The notes under the pieces: generated by a model
Database searches by the model: none
Seen by the model: only the letters and a program-made list of their open reading frames with translations
What the model was told of the DNA's origin: nothing
Part shown: one piece after another, positions 1 to 7,995 of the stretch
Position numbering within the stretch: the stretch's first letter is position 1
How the letters are laid out: every line of letters starts with the position of its first letter
From: Aldehydirespirator sp965220645
GTDB lineage: Bacteria > Actinomycetota > Acidimicrobiia > Acidimicrobiales > Aldehydirespiratoraceae
Assembly: GCA_965220645.1 (NCBI GenBank)
Contig: OZ244836.1
Coordinates: 682,001-746,000, forward strand
Direction: 5' to 3'
DNA: 64,000 nucleotides
Position numbers and translations under genes: made by a program

Positions 1-585
1 GCCGTGATCGGAGTGGATCGTGGATCCGTGGGGTTCGCGGTTCTCTATGGCCATGGCCAGCGCGTTGGTGGCCAACGACGCCTGGGGGCGTGAGTCGATG
101 GACCAGCCCACTACTCGGCGGCTGAACACGTCGAGCACGACTGCGCAGTAGATCTTGCCTTCGCGTGTGGGGTGCTCGGTGATGTCGGTGACCCACAGCT
201 GGTCGGGTTCGTCGCGGCGGAACCGCCGATCGACGAGGTCTGTGGCGGTGGGCAAATTGGGCACCTTGCGGTATCGGTGCCGGCCCGGCAGCCCGGTGAG
301 GCCGTTGCGGCGCATGACCAGCTCCACGGTGCAGCGCTCGACCTGCAAGCCACGCCCATGCACCAACTCGGCGTGGATGCGCCGCGCTCCATAGGTGCGC
401 CGAGACGCATGGTGGATCTCGGCGATGACCCCCAGCAGCATCCCATGGCGCACCGAACGCGCTGACGGCGGACGCCGGCGCCAGCAGTAGTAGCCCGACA
501 CCGACACCCCCACCGCACGGCAGACAGCCTCCACGGGGTAGCCGTCGCTCACTACCGCGGCGACGACCTCGAAGCGCCTTTTGGG
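1..585 (-). CDS. IS3-family transposase OrfB, catalytic half (cut by window edge)
   Basis: This is the DDE integrase-core half of an IS3-family transposase, read leftward and truncated by the window start. It has no useful start codon of its own. Its frame (VVAAVVSDGYPVEAVC...) joins orfA by a -1 shift at the CCCAAAA run at 579-585. Visible in order are the HTH_21-type linker 'RRTYGARRIHAEL', then 'WVTDITEH' with the first catalytic Asp at about 171-194, and 'HSDHG' with the second Asp at the very edge. The catalytic Glu must lie outside the window. IS3 OrfAB fusions are the active transposase in this family. Family assignment is firm; the fusion boundary is inferred. Confidence 0.85.
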
Positions 586-857
586 TCGGTCTGCTCCTTG
601 AGCAGCTCGAAGGCCCGCCTGGTCACCGCCAGCTCGGTCTCGAGCTCGCGGATGCGTTTGCGGGCCGCGGCCAGCTCCACTGACTCCGCGGTGCTCACAC
701 CGGGTCGCAGCCCTCGATCCACCAGGTCCTGGTTGCGCCAGTTGTAGATCGTCTGACCCGTCACCCCCAACTGCTGGGCGATCTCAGCGACCGGTCTGCC
801 CGCCTCGATGAGATCCAGGACCTTGCGCCGGAACTCGGCCGGATAACTCCTTGGCAT
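552..857 (-). CDS. IS3-family OrfA (HTH_28/Tnp_1-like DNA-binding subunit)
   Basis: A roughly 101-residue protein starting MPRSYPAEFRRKV. It has an N-terminal helix-turn-helix (VAEIAQQLGVTGQTIYNWRNQ) and a C-terminal leucine-zipper-like coiled coil (ELAAARKRIRELETELAV), the standard OrfA architecture. It binds the terminal repeats of its element and supplies the N-terminus of the OrfAB fusion. The start at 857 is chosen because MPRSYPAEF is the usual OrfA N-terminus; an upstream in-frame ATG at 893 would add 12 residues. It ends in a stop at 552-554 just after the slippery run that leads into orfB. Length is normal for the family. Confidence 0.85.
   Translation of the reverse strand: MPRSYPAEFRRKVLDLIEAGRPVAEIAQQLGVTGQTIYNWRNQDLVDRGLRPGVSTAESVELAAARKRIRELETELAVTRRAFELLKEQTDPKGASRSSPR
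579..585 (-). promoter_or_regulatory. Putative -1 programmed frameshift site (C CCA AAA)
   Basis: On the minus strand the last codons of orfA read gac cca aaa ggc, giving the canonical X XXY YYZ heptamer C CCA AAA in the correct phase. A -1 slip here enters the orfB frame (agg cgc ttc gag gtc). The heptamer and frames are seen directly; slippage itself is inferred from IS3-family practice. Confidence 0.6.
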
Positions 858-962
858 GATGACCTCCTCAGGGTCGACATGCCCGAGATTCAACTATCCC
901 GACTACGCGATACCCGGGGCACACCAGTCCCTCCAGGAAAGCCAGGGTGCCTCTGTGTGTTG

Positions 963-2018
963 TCAAGCGGCTTGGTCAGCGACGATGTCGGGGCAGCTGG
1001 GCTGTTGTTCGTCGGCGAGCATCACCCGCCAGACGCGGCCGGCGATCTTGCGTTTGAGGCAGCGCATGGCCTCTTTGTGGGTCTTGCCCTGGTCGATCTT
1101 GCGGTCGTAGTAGCGGCGGCCCTCGCTGTGGGCCTTGCGGATCTGGGTCACCGCGACGAGGTGCAGCGCCGAGTTGAGCTTGCGGTCGCCACTGCGGGAG
1201 AGCCGGTGGCGGATCCGTTCACCGCTGGAGGCCTCCACCGGCGCGGTGCCGGCGTAGCTGGCGAACGCGTCCGCGGTGGGGAACCTTGAGGCCCGCCCGC
1301 AGCGTCCGGTGAGGCGCGCCGCCAATACCGGGCCGATGCCGTCGATGTCAACCAGCCGGGTGGGGCGAGCCTCGAGCGCCTCGATCATGCGCTGGGTGAT
1401 CGACGCCAGCGCCGCGTCCAGAGCTCGGATCTCGCGCACCAGGTCCCACGCCAGCTGCTTGCGTGTGCGCTGCACTGGTGTGGCGGGGCGGATCTTGCGC
1501 AGCAGCGCCGCGGCACCGGCGGCTTTGAGCGCGGTGGGCGCCCCGCCCGCCACCAGGTCACGCAGCAGGGCGTGGAGCTGGTTGACCGAGCGCACACGCT
1601 GGGACGCCAGACTCCCACGACGCTCCTCCAACAAGGCGAACACCACGGTGTGGTCATCAACAACGACCGGGGCGGCGTCGCCCTGACAGGCAGCGACGCT
1701 GGCTGCAGCCGACGCGTCGATCACGTCGTTCTTGCGCCGTCCGCCCCTAGACAGCTCACGCACCCGCGCCGTCGCGACCGTCGACGCGTCCAGCACCGTC
1801 TCGCCGTGTGCGACGAGCCACTGTGCCAGATGACAACCCATGCCCCGGGCGTTCTCCACCGCCCAGCGGCGCTCGTCGAACTGCTCAGCCCAGCCCAGCA
1901 GCCTCCGATAGCCCGCCGCGCTGGCAGCGACCCGCAGCGACGCCACCGCTGTGTTCGTGGCCACATCCACCGCCGTGGCAGTGTGAGACGACTTGTGGGG
2001 ATCCACTCCAATGATCAT
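963..2018 (-). CDS. IS110-family transposase (DEDD, RuvC-like)
   Basis: A 351-residue IS110-family recombinase. The N-terminal DEDD domain shows 'IIGVDPHKSSHTATAVD' (first Asp), 'WAVENARGMG' (Glu) and 'KNDVIDASAAA' (Asp pair). The C-terminal Transposase_20 domain shows 'IDGIGPVLAARLTG', 'FASYAGTAPVEASSG' with the serine-containing loop, and 'RSGDRKLNSALH'. Length is typical for the family. IS110 enzymes act with a structured RNA encoded next to the gene to choose target DNA. The start ATG is at 2018 with no better alternative. The gene looks intact. Confidence 0.92.
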   Translation of the reverse strand: MIIGVDPHKSSHTATAVDVATNTAVASLRVAASAAGYRRLLGWAEQFDERRWAVENARGMGCHLAQWLVAHGETVLDASTVATARVRELSRGGRRKNDVIDASAAASVAACQGDAAPVVVDDHTVVFALLEERRGSLASQRVRSVNQLHALLRDLVAGGAPTALKAAGAAALLRKIRPATPVQRTRKQLAWDLVREIRALDAALASITQRMIEALEARPTRLVDIDGIGPVLAARLTGRCGRASRFPTADAFASYAGTAPVEASSGERIRHRLSRSGDRKLNSALHLVAVTQIRKAHSEGRRYYDRKIDQGKTHKEAMRCLKRKIAGRVWRVMLADEQQPSCPDIVADQAA

Positions 2019-2226
2019 GACTCAGTCCTTGACTCGACAGCAGTTGCACACCACAGCCGGCACGCCGACTTCGAGATCCAAGAATGGATCACGCCTCTGT
2101 TGAGCCAGACCGCAGCCGGCCGTCAACCGGGTCGCACACCCTGGCAGAGCCAGCCGAAGCGGCAGGCGGTTCACGAGCCAACCCGGCCAACGACCCACCG
2201 GACGCTCCGGGGCAGCGTCCCGCCAT
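2019..2226 (-). other. Non-coding end of IS110 element C, candidate bridge-RNA region
   Basis: About 208 bp without a credible gene lies upstream of the IS110 transposase. In IS110 elements this end encodes the bridge RNA, so that role is inferred from position only. I did not derive a fold. On its outer side it touches the terminal sequence of IS256 copy 1. Confidence 0.35.
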
Positions 2227-3107
2227 ATGGTGGGACTTGAGGTAGCTGGGAGGGTCCACCACTAGGGGGTCATCGGCGTGATCCTCGGTGAGAAGACATC
2301 ACTCACTCATCGAGGAGGACACACCGATGACCCTGTCTGATACTGACACAGCGCAGCTGTGGGAGACGTTTCGCGCTGGTGGCGGCGCGGAGCTGGTGCG
2401 CGGCGCGGTGCGTCTGGTGCTCCAGGAGCTGATCGAGGCCGAGGCCACCGAGGCGGTGGGCGCGGGGCGCTATGAGCGCAGCGACGCTCGTGTGAATGAG
2501 CGCAACGGGCACAGGCCGCGGCTGTTGGCCACCCAGGCCGGAGACGTCGAGTTGAGGATCCCCAAGCTGCGCAAGGGGTCGTTGTTGCCGTCGGTGCTCG
2601 AGCCTCGCCGGCGCATCGACAAGGCGCTGCACGCGGTCATCATGGAGGCATATGTGGCCGGGGTGTCCACCCGATCAGTGGACGATCTGGTGGCCGCTTT
2701 GGGCGCGGAGTCGGGCATCTCCAAGTCGGAGGTGTCGCGCATCTGCGCGGGGCTCGACGACATGGTGGAGGCGTTCAGAAGCCGGCGCCTCGATCACGTC
2801 GAGTTCCCCTACGTCTATCTGGACGCGACCTACCTCAAGGTGCGCAACAGCGTCAGCCAGGTCGCCTCGATGGCGATGGTCGTGGCCACCGGCGTCACCG
2901 CAGACGGCAACCGCGAGATCCTGGGATGCGACATCGGCGACAGCGAGAGCGAGGGGTTCTGGCAGCACTTCTTGGGCTCGCTGCGAGCCCGCGGGCTCAG
3001 CGGGGTGCGCCTGGTGATAGCCGACGCCCACGCCGGGCTCGGCGCGGCCGCGGACCGCACCATCCAGGGCGCCGGGCGCCAGCGATGCAGGGTGCACTTC
3101 ATCTCCG

Positions 3108-3122
3108 TTAACCGGCCTTGGG
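3108..3122 (+). repeat. Left terminal inverted repeat of the two-recombinase element, copy 1
   Basis: ttaaccggccttggg, the exact reverse complement of 6218-6232. In a circular intermediate the two repeats would face each other around a 6-bp spacer, the shape of a tyrosine-recombinase core site. Confidence 0.85.
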
Positions 3123-3201
3123 TGGTCGGGCTTCGGCTGGTGGCGTGAGGGTCCGCGCGTGGTGCTGGTCGGGGGTGGAGACTTCGGTCGAGGAGGCCCG
3201 G

Positions 3202-4251
3202 ATGGGGTTGCGGGTAGCGGTCGTCGATGGCGGTCACCGTCTGGTCGGTGGTGGCGATGTGGTCGGTCTGGCGAATCGGTGGCTGGCGCATCTGGAGGTC
3301 CGTGAGTTCTCACCGCGAACGGTTCGGGCGTATGCGTTCGATGCGTTGAACTTGGCCCGTTTCCTTGAGGATCGGTCGATTGCGGTGGCTGATGTGGTGG
3401 CGATGGACCTGTTCGATTGGCTGGCGTGGCAGTCCGCTGCGGTGCCGACGGCTGGCCGTCGGGTGGTCCGATTGCAGGAGCGTCGTGGCGCGGCGGCGTC
3501 GACGATGAACCGTCGCGTGGCGGCGGTGCGTGGCTTGTTCGACTACTTGGTGATGAGCGGCGAGGTCGAGGTGAATCCGGTGCCGTCGCCTCGACGCTCG
3601 GGCGGGCTGCGCCAGGTTCGCCGCGGGATGCTCGGCCATGTTGGTGGCCGTCGTTCGGGTTCCGATGGTCGGCTGGTGCGTCAGGCACGTCCGTTGCCTG
3701 AGAGTTTGCCGGCCGGCGAGGTCGCGGTGTTCTTGGCCGATCTGGACCGTCATCGTGACCGGGCGGTGGTGTTGTTGATGTTGCTCGGCGGCCTGCGCGC
3801 GTCGGAGGTGCGGTCGCTGCGTTTGGCCGACATCGATGTCGGGATGCGACAGGTGACTGTCACCGGCAAGGGCGGCAAGCAGCGAACGGTGCCTGTGGAT
3901 CGGGCGTTCTTCACCGAGTTGGGTTCATATCTGCGTGTGGAGCGACCGGCTGGGCTGACTACACCGGAGTGTTTCGTGGTGTTGCGCGGTCCGACGACCG
4001 GGCAGGCGATGAGCGAGGCCGGGTTGCGGCGGGTGTTCCGGACGCATCGGGCTCGTTCCGGTGCCCAGCGGGTGCGACCGCATCGGCTGCGGCACACGTT
4101 CGGGACCGAGCTCGCCGCGGCGGGGATGGATCTGTTGGTGCTGCGGGACCTGATGGGGCACGCGCACGCCGAAACGACCGCCGCGTATGTGCACCCGAAC
4201 GCGGAGACGATCGCTGCGGAGTGGTCGCGGGTTCGGGCGGTGCAGCGATGA
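3202..4251 (+). CDS. Tyrosine recombinase, TnpA-like (first gene of the element, copy 1)
   Basis: A tyrosine recombinase of 349 residues if started at the ATG at 3202, which has gaggagg just upstream; the open frame extends back to 3118 without a good start. The N-terminal SAM-like core-binding domain shows 'HLEVREFSPRTVRAYAFDALNLARFL'. The catalytic domain holds all expected residues: Arg in 'LGGLRASEVRSL', Lys in 'VTGKGGKQRTVPVD', 'HRLRHTFGTEL', 'LMGHAHAETTAAYVH' with the final His and Tyr. It is expected to cut and join the element ends. Its stop overlaps the start of the next gene (ATGA), so the pair is translationally coupled. Length is close to TnpA of Tn554 (about 360). It sits inside the IS256 gene, same strand. 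Confidence 0.93.
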   Translation: MGLRVAVVDGGHRLVGGGDVVGLANRWLAHLEVREFSPRTVRAYAFDALNLARFLEDRSIAVADVVAMDLFDWLAWQSAAVPTAGRRVVRLQERRGAAASTMNRRVAAVRGLFDYLVMSGEVEVNPVPSPRRSGGLRQVRRGMLGHVGGRRSGSDGRLVRQARPLPESLPAGEVAVFLADLDRHRDRAVVLLMLLGGLRASEVRSLRLADIDVGMRQVTVTGKGGKQRTVPVDRAFFTELGSYLRVERPAGLTTPECFVVLRGPTTGQAMSEAGLRRVFRTHRARSGAQRVRPHRLRHTFGTELAAAGMDLLVLRDLMGHAHAETTAAYVHPNAETIAAEWSRVRAVQR

Positions 4252-6209
4252 TCGCTGCGGTCGCCTCTGGGGAAACGGCCGTCGATGTGTTGGCCGACTA
4301 CGAAGCCCACGTCGCGGCGTTGTCGATCACGCTTGGTGCTCGGCGGGATCGTGTGTATCGGGCTCGCCGGTTCATGAGCGTGCATCGGGACCTGGGCGTG
4401 TGGATGCAACGCCCGACGGTTGCCCGGTTGGCGGATCTGCGCCGGGTGAAGGCATGGCCGTTCGCGACGTGGCTGTTCGTGTCGGGCCGACGGCGACCCG
4501 ATCTCGAGCTGCTGCTCACCAAACCGGCCGGCTGCGATCTGCCGTCGGTGTGGGCCGCCGCTCACCCCGACGACGTCGCCCGAGCCGAACAGATGGCGTT
4601 GGGGCTCGGATGGAGCAAGAACTGGACCCGCCAGGTTGTGATCCTGGCAGCGTCGATGATCTGTGTGTGGGCCAACAAGGCCATCGACGATCTCGACGAC
4701 GCCGACTTCGACGCGATCGTTGCCGAGCTTGATGACAGTCCCGCCGTGACGGCATCTGCGCGGACCCGGTTGAAGACGCGCCTGTTCTCGCTGCATCACG
4801 TCTGCTTTCAGCTCGGCATCTGCCACGTCGCACCCCGCCTCGGCCAACCACCGGCACGGAACGCTGCGCAACACGCAGCCACGATCCCGCAACCCGCGAT
4901 CGCCCGCGAGGTGGTCCGCTATGCCGAGACGATCTCCACGGTGCTGCGACCGTCAACGGTGCAGATGCGGGTCAAGTCGATCCGGGTCCTGTGCGACTGG
5001 CTCGCCGACCACCACCCCGACATCGAACGGCTCGATCAACTCGACCGCAACGTCCACATCGAACCGTTCATCGCCTGGGCCCGAACCCGGCCATGTCGCG
5101 GCAACAACGGTCGCGGGCGGACCGTGTCGCCAACCCAGTTCCACCACGATGTGGTCGACCTGCGCGTCTTCTTTGAGGACATCACCGAATGGGGATGGGC
5201 CAGCCAACCCAACCGCCGGCTGTTCTTCCTCGCCGATCTGCCCCGCCTGCCCGAACCCCTCCCACGCGCGCTCCCACGCGACGTCGACCGCGATCTGATG
5301 GCCGCCGTCGAACACCTCGATGACGACTTCGCCAGAACCGGGATCATCTTGCTGCGAGCCACCGGGATGCGCATCGGTGAACTGTTGGATCTCGAACTCG
5401 ACTGCCTCGTCACCTTCGGCACCCACGGCACCTGGCTCAAAGTCCCAATCGGCAAGCTCGGCACCGAACGAATGGTGCCGCTGGACCCCGGACCACTCGC
5501 CGCGCTCGACGCCTGGATCAAGAACCGCGACCGGCAACGACCCCTTCCGCATCCACGCGACGGACGCCTCTGCGACTTCGTGTTCACCGAACGCGGGCGT
5601 CGCCCCGGAGCGCATCGGATCAGACGCGGACTCCACGACGCCGTCAACATCGCCGGGCTCACCGGCCCCGGCAAGCAACCACTGCGAGTCGTGCCCCACC
5701 AGCTCCGCCACACCTTCGGCACCGAACTCGTCAACGCCGGCATGTCACTGCCCGCGCTGATGGCGCTGCTCGGCCACGTCACCCCCGAAATGACGTTGCG
5801 CTACGCGCAGCTCGCCTCGCCCACCGTGCGAGCCGCCTATGACACCGCGATGGACAAGGTCCGCGCCCGGCGCCCCATCTTCGTCGTCCCAGCCGGCCGA
5901 ACCACCGCAATCCCCGCCAAAGTCGACTGGCTCCACACCGAAATGATCAAGACCCGCGTCGCACACGGCTTCTGTTCACGCGACCCACTCGCTGGCGCCT
6001 GCACCTACTCGAACATCTGCGAACAATGCGACAACTTCGTCCCCGACCCCGCCCGAGAACCCGTCATCGCCGAACAACTCGACGACATCCGCACCCTTCG
6101 CGACGACGCCCACCAACGCGGCTGGACCGACGAGGTCGCCCGCCACGACCGAGTCATCGAACACCTCGAACAGCACCTCACAACCACCCGCCACCGAACC
6201 ATCAGTTGA
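4248..6209 (+). CDS. Tyrosine recombinase, TnpB-like with C-terminal Cys cluster (second gene, copy 1)
   Basis: 653 residues from the ATG at 4248, which overlaps the stop of the upstream recombinase; a longer in-frame extension to 3969 overlaps that gene and is rejected. The catalytic domain is complete: 'RATGMRIGELLDLEL' (Arg), 'PHQLRHTFGTELVNAGMS', 'LLGHVTPEMTLRYAQLA' (His, Tyr). A C-terminal extension has a Cys-rich segment 'CTYSNICEQCDNFVPD' preceded by 'HGFCSRDP', likely zinc-binding, then a helical tail. This architecture and length resemble TnpB of Tn554 (about 630). It probably acts together with the first recombinase on the same ends; the division of labour is unknown. No third gene (TnpC) is present. 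Confidence 0.92.
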   Translation: MIAAVASGETAVDVLADYEAHVAALSITLGARRDRVYRARRFMSVHRDLGVWMQRPTVARLADLRRVKAWPFATWLFVSGRRRPDLELLLTKPAGCDLPSVWAAAHPDDVARAEQMALGLGWSKNWTRQVVILAASMICVWANKAIDDLDDADFDAIVAELDDSPAVTASARTRLKTRLFSLHHVCFQLGICHVAPRLGQPPARNAAQHAATIPQPAIAREVVRYAETISTVLRPSTVQMRVKSIRVLCDWLADHHPDIERLDQLDRNVHIEPFIAWARTRPCRGNNGRGRTVSPTQFHHDVVDLRVFFEDITEWGWASQPNRRLFFLADLPRLPEPLPRALPRDVDRDLMAAVEHLDDDFARTGIILLRATGMRIGELLDLELDCLVTFGTHGTWLKVPIGKLGTERMVPLDPGPLAALDAWIKNRDRQRPLPHPRDGRLCDFVFTERGRRPGAHRIRRGLHDAVNIAGLTGPGKQPLRVVPHQLRHTFGTELVNAGMSLPALMALLGHVTPEMTLRYAQLASPTVRAAYDTAMDKVRARRPIFVVPAGRTTAIPAKVDWLHTEMIKTRVAHGFCSRDPLAGACTYSNICEQCDNFVPDPAREPVIAEQLDDIRTLRDDAHQRGWTDEVARHDRVIEHLEQHLTTTRHRTIS

Positions 6210-6217
6210 CCCCGACC

Positions 6218-6232
6218 CCCAAGGCCGGTTAA
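6218..6232 (-). repeat. Right terminal inverted repeat of the two-recombinase element, copy 1
   Basis: cccaaggccggttaa, the partner of 3108-3122. It begins 9 bp after the stop codon of the second recombinase gene. Confidence 0.85.
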
Positions 6233-6720
6233 TCCGCAACATTCTCGCTTTGGTGCCCCGCAGCCACCAGCACATGGCCGCCGCGGTGTTCCGGACCGTC
6301 TTCGCGCAGCCCGACGCCGAAGCTGTGCGCGACACCTGGGACGAAGTCGCCGCCCAGCTCGGCGCCCGATTCCCCAAAGTCGCAGCGCTGATGGCCGACG
6401 CCAAGCCCGAGGTGCTGGCCTTCGCGGCGTTCCCTCGGGCGCACTGGCAGAAGATCTGGTCCACCAACCCGCTGGAGAGAATCAACAAGGAGATCAAACG
6501 ACGATCACGCGTCATCGGGATCTTCCCCAACGAAGCATCCGCCATCCGCCTCGTCGGAGCCATTCTCGCTGACCTCCACGACGAATGGCAGGCCACCGAG
6601 CGCCGCTACCTCTCAGAGCACTCCATGGCCACCCTCAGCCCCGAGCGCGATACCATCGCCACAGCCGAGCTCACAGCCGGCCACCATCACCGAGGCTCAA
6701 CTCAAGAGCCCACCACTTGA

Positions 6721-6911
6721 TTCAGTGCATGATTGGCGGGTGTTGCCGGCTCGCTCTACCACTTCGTGCCGTCATGGCCAGGTCCCGTCTTGCGGCCGGC
6801 GACACGATGCGGACCGGCCGGTGTGGCTTGATAGGAGCGTGGCATCGCCCCCACTGAGTTGTGCCCGCCGACCGGTCCTTGCACCGTTCACCTACGAAAG
6901 GCAACGACATC
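6721..6911 (+). ncRNA. Putative bridge-RNA region of IS110 copy A
   Basis: A 191-bp leader between the element edge and the transposase ATG. I find four differences from copy B's leader. Three are adjacent, in 'accact-tcg-tgccg' (about 6759-6770). That spot resembles the sequence flanking the element outside (ccaccacttga). IS110 leaders are known to encode target-choosing bridge RNAs; that this one does is inference. Confidence 0.45.
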
Positions 6912-7958
6912 ATGATCACATTGGGAATCGACGCGCACAAGCGCACCCACACTGTTGTCGCGGTCGACGAGCTGGGCCGCCAGCTCGGGTGCCGCACGAC
7001 CTGCGGCACCACCACCGCTGACCATCGGGCGCTGATCGGCTGGGCAGAGGGGTTCGGAGCGGAGCGCACCTGGGCAGTCGAGGACTGTCGGCAGCTGTCG
7101 CGCCGCCTCGAGGCCGACATGCTCGCAGCAGGCGAGCGCATCGTGCGGGTCCCGCCCAAGCTGATGGCCCATGCCCGCGACGCGGCCCGCACCTACGGCA
7201 AGTCCGACCCCATAGACGCGCTCGCGGTGGCCCGCGCCGCGCAGCGCGAGCCCGATCTTCCCGCCGCGCACCTCGACGCTGCTTCCCGGGAGATCCGGCT
7301 GCTGGTCGATCACCGAGATGACCTCGTGGCCGAGCGCACACGCTGCATAAACCGGCTGCGCTGGCACCTCCATGAGATCGACCCCGCATTCGATCCTCCA
7401 GCGGGCGCGTTGACGACCCGCAAGCACCTCGACGCCGCCCACAAGCGCGTCCAGGGGCTCGACACGGTCGTGGCGCGCATCGCCGCAGAGATCATCGAGC
7501 GAATCCGCAGCCTCAACGCCATCATCGCCAGCCTCGGCGACGAACTCGACGCCCGAACCGCCCACGCCGCGCCGAACCTGCGCTCAGTGCACGGCGTGGG
7601 CCCGCTCACAGCAGCCAAGATCATCGGCGAGACCGCCGGCATCGGCCGGTTCCGCTCCCGGCACGCATACGCCCGCCACAACGGCACCGCCCCGCTGCCG
7701 GTCTGGTCCAGCAACACCCACCGGCACCGACTCAGCCGAGCCGGCAACCGCCAACTCAACGCCGCCATACACCGCATCGCGCTCACCCAGGCCAGCAACC
7801 ACCCCCCAGCACGCCGCTTGCTGGACCGGCGAACCACCGGCGGCAACACCACCAAAGAAGCCATGAGAGTCCTCAAACGCCGACTCTCCGACGTCGTCTA
7901 CCGAGCCCTCAACGCCGACGCCGCCCACCTCCAGGACCCCCAACTCCTAGCTGCTTGA
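6912..7958 (+). CDS. IS110-family transposase, copy A
   Basis: 348 residues from the ATG at 6912 (MITLGIDAHKRTH); an upstream in-frame start at 6861 lacks family support. The DEDD domain shows 'LGIDAHKRTHTVVAVDE', 'WAVEDCRQLSRRL' and 'GKSDPIDALAVARA'. The C-terminal Transposase_20 part shows 'VHGVGPLTAAKIIGETAG' and 'YARHNGTAPLPVWSS', then 'RAGNRQLNAAIHRIALTQ'. It differs from copy B by only a few residues (for example TTCG/TTGG, WAE/WAQ, HEI/HDI, SSN/SAN) and appears intact. It catalyses RNA-guided recombination of its element in this family. Confidence 0.93.
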   Translation: MITLGIDAHKRTHTVVAVDELGRQLGCRTTCGTTTADHRALIGWAEGFGAERTWAVEDCRQLSRRLEADMLAAGERIVRVPPKLMAHARDAARTYGKSDPIDALAVARAAQREPDLPAAHLDAASREIRLLVDHRDDLVAERTRCINRLRWHLHEIDPAFDPPAGALTTRKHLDAAHKRVQGLDTVVARIAAEIIERIRSLNAIIASLGDELDARTAHAAPNLRSVHGVGPLTAAKIIGETAGIGRFRSRHAYARHNGTAPLPVWSSNTHRHRLSRAGNRQLNAAIHRIALTQASNHPPARRLLDRRTTGGNTTKEAMRVLKRRLSDVVYRALNADAAHLQDPQLLAA

Positions 7959-7995
7959 CACATAGGAGAGATGGGACGCCCCCCAGACTTGTAAG

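Larger units (their letters stand above)
940..2226 (-). mobile_element. IS110-family insertion sequence (element C)
   Basis: A single-gene IS110-type element read leftward. The right-hand limit is placed where IS256-like terminal sequence (tggtgggacttgag) begins at about 2226. The left limit is approximate, because IS110 elements lack clear terminal repeats. Its transposase-upstream end abuts the left end of IS256 copy 1. It differs clearly from the two other IS110-type copies in the window. Confidence 0.65.
3102..6232 (+). mobile_element. Two-recombinase mobile element (Tn554-like TnpA/TnpB pair), copy 1
   Basis: The core element is 3125 bp (3108-6232) bounded by perfect 15-bp inverted repeats ttaaccggccttggg and cccaaggccggttaa. 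A hexamer tctccg (3102-3107) precedes the left repeat, and the IS256 target core tccgca (6233-6238) follows the right repeat. It carries only two genes, both tyrosine recombinases, overlapping by 4 bp. A copy of identical length and identical predicted proteins lies at 21790-24920 in the opposite orientation. The coupling-sequence pattern and the two-recombinase gene set match what is known of Tn554-type and other conjugative-transposon-type recombinases. Boundaries are deduced from restoration of the IS256 reading frame. Confidence 0.9.
2227..6720 (+). mobile_element. IS256-family element, copy 1, split by a tyrosine-recombinase element
   Basis: The left end begins tggtgggacttgagg. The right end finishes cccaccacttga, whose reverse complement (tcaagtggtggg) matches the left end and gives a terminal inverted repeat. 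The transposase stop codon overlaps the right terminal repeat. The first few bases of the left repeat appear replaced by the neighbouring IS110 end. Removing the 3131-bp insert at 3102-6232 leaves a roughly 1.36-kb element, a normal IS256 size. Confidence 0.8.
2327..6720 (+). pseudogene. IS256 (Mutator-type) transposase, copy 1, interrupted at HFI/RN
   Basis: The 5' part (2327-3101) starts MTLSDTDTAQLWETF after the ribosome site gaggagga. It includes the N-terminal Mutator domain and the 'DATYLKVR' catalytic-Asp region, and stops within '..QRCRVHF'. The 3' part (6233-6720) resumes 'RNILALVPRSHQHMAAAVF', passes through 'WSTNPLERINKEIKRRSRV' with the catalytic Glu, and ends at 6718-6720. Joining base 3101 to 6233 gives one uninterrupted 1263-bp frame (420 residues) with H-F-I-R-N restored. 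The gene is therefore intact apart from the insertion and would revive on precise excision. As it stands, the 5' frame runs on into the insert with a foreign tail. Confidence 0.92.
6721..7979 (+). mobile_element. IS110-family insertion sequence, copy A
   Basis: A 1259-bp element starting ttcagtgcatgattggcggg directly after the last base of IS256 copy 1 and ending gagagatgggacgc. Boundaries come from comparison with the inverted copy B at 19646-20904, which has the same length and begins to diverge at exactly these points. It has a 191-bp non-coding leader and one gene. Confidence 0.88.

Noticed and set aside
3969..4247. In-frame extension of the second recombinase gene to a start at 3969 (746 codons)
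   Set aside because: It overlaps the first recombinase gene in another frame with Arg/Gly-rich junk sequence; the ATG at 4248 in an ATGA overlap is far more natural and gives a family-typical length.
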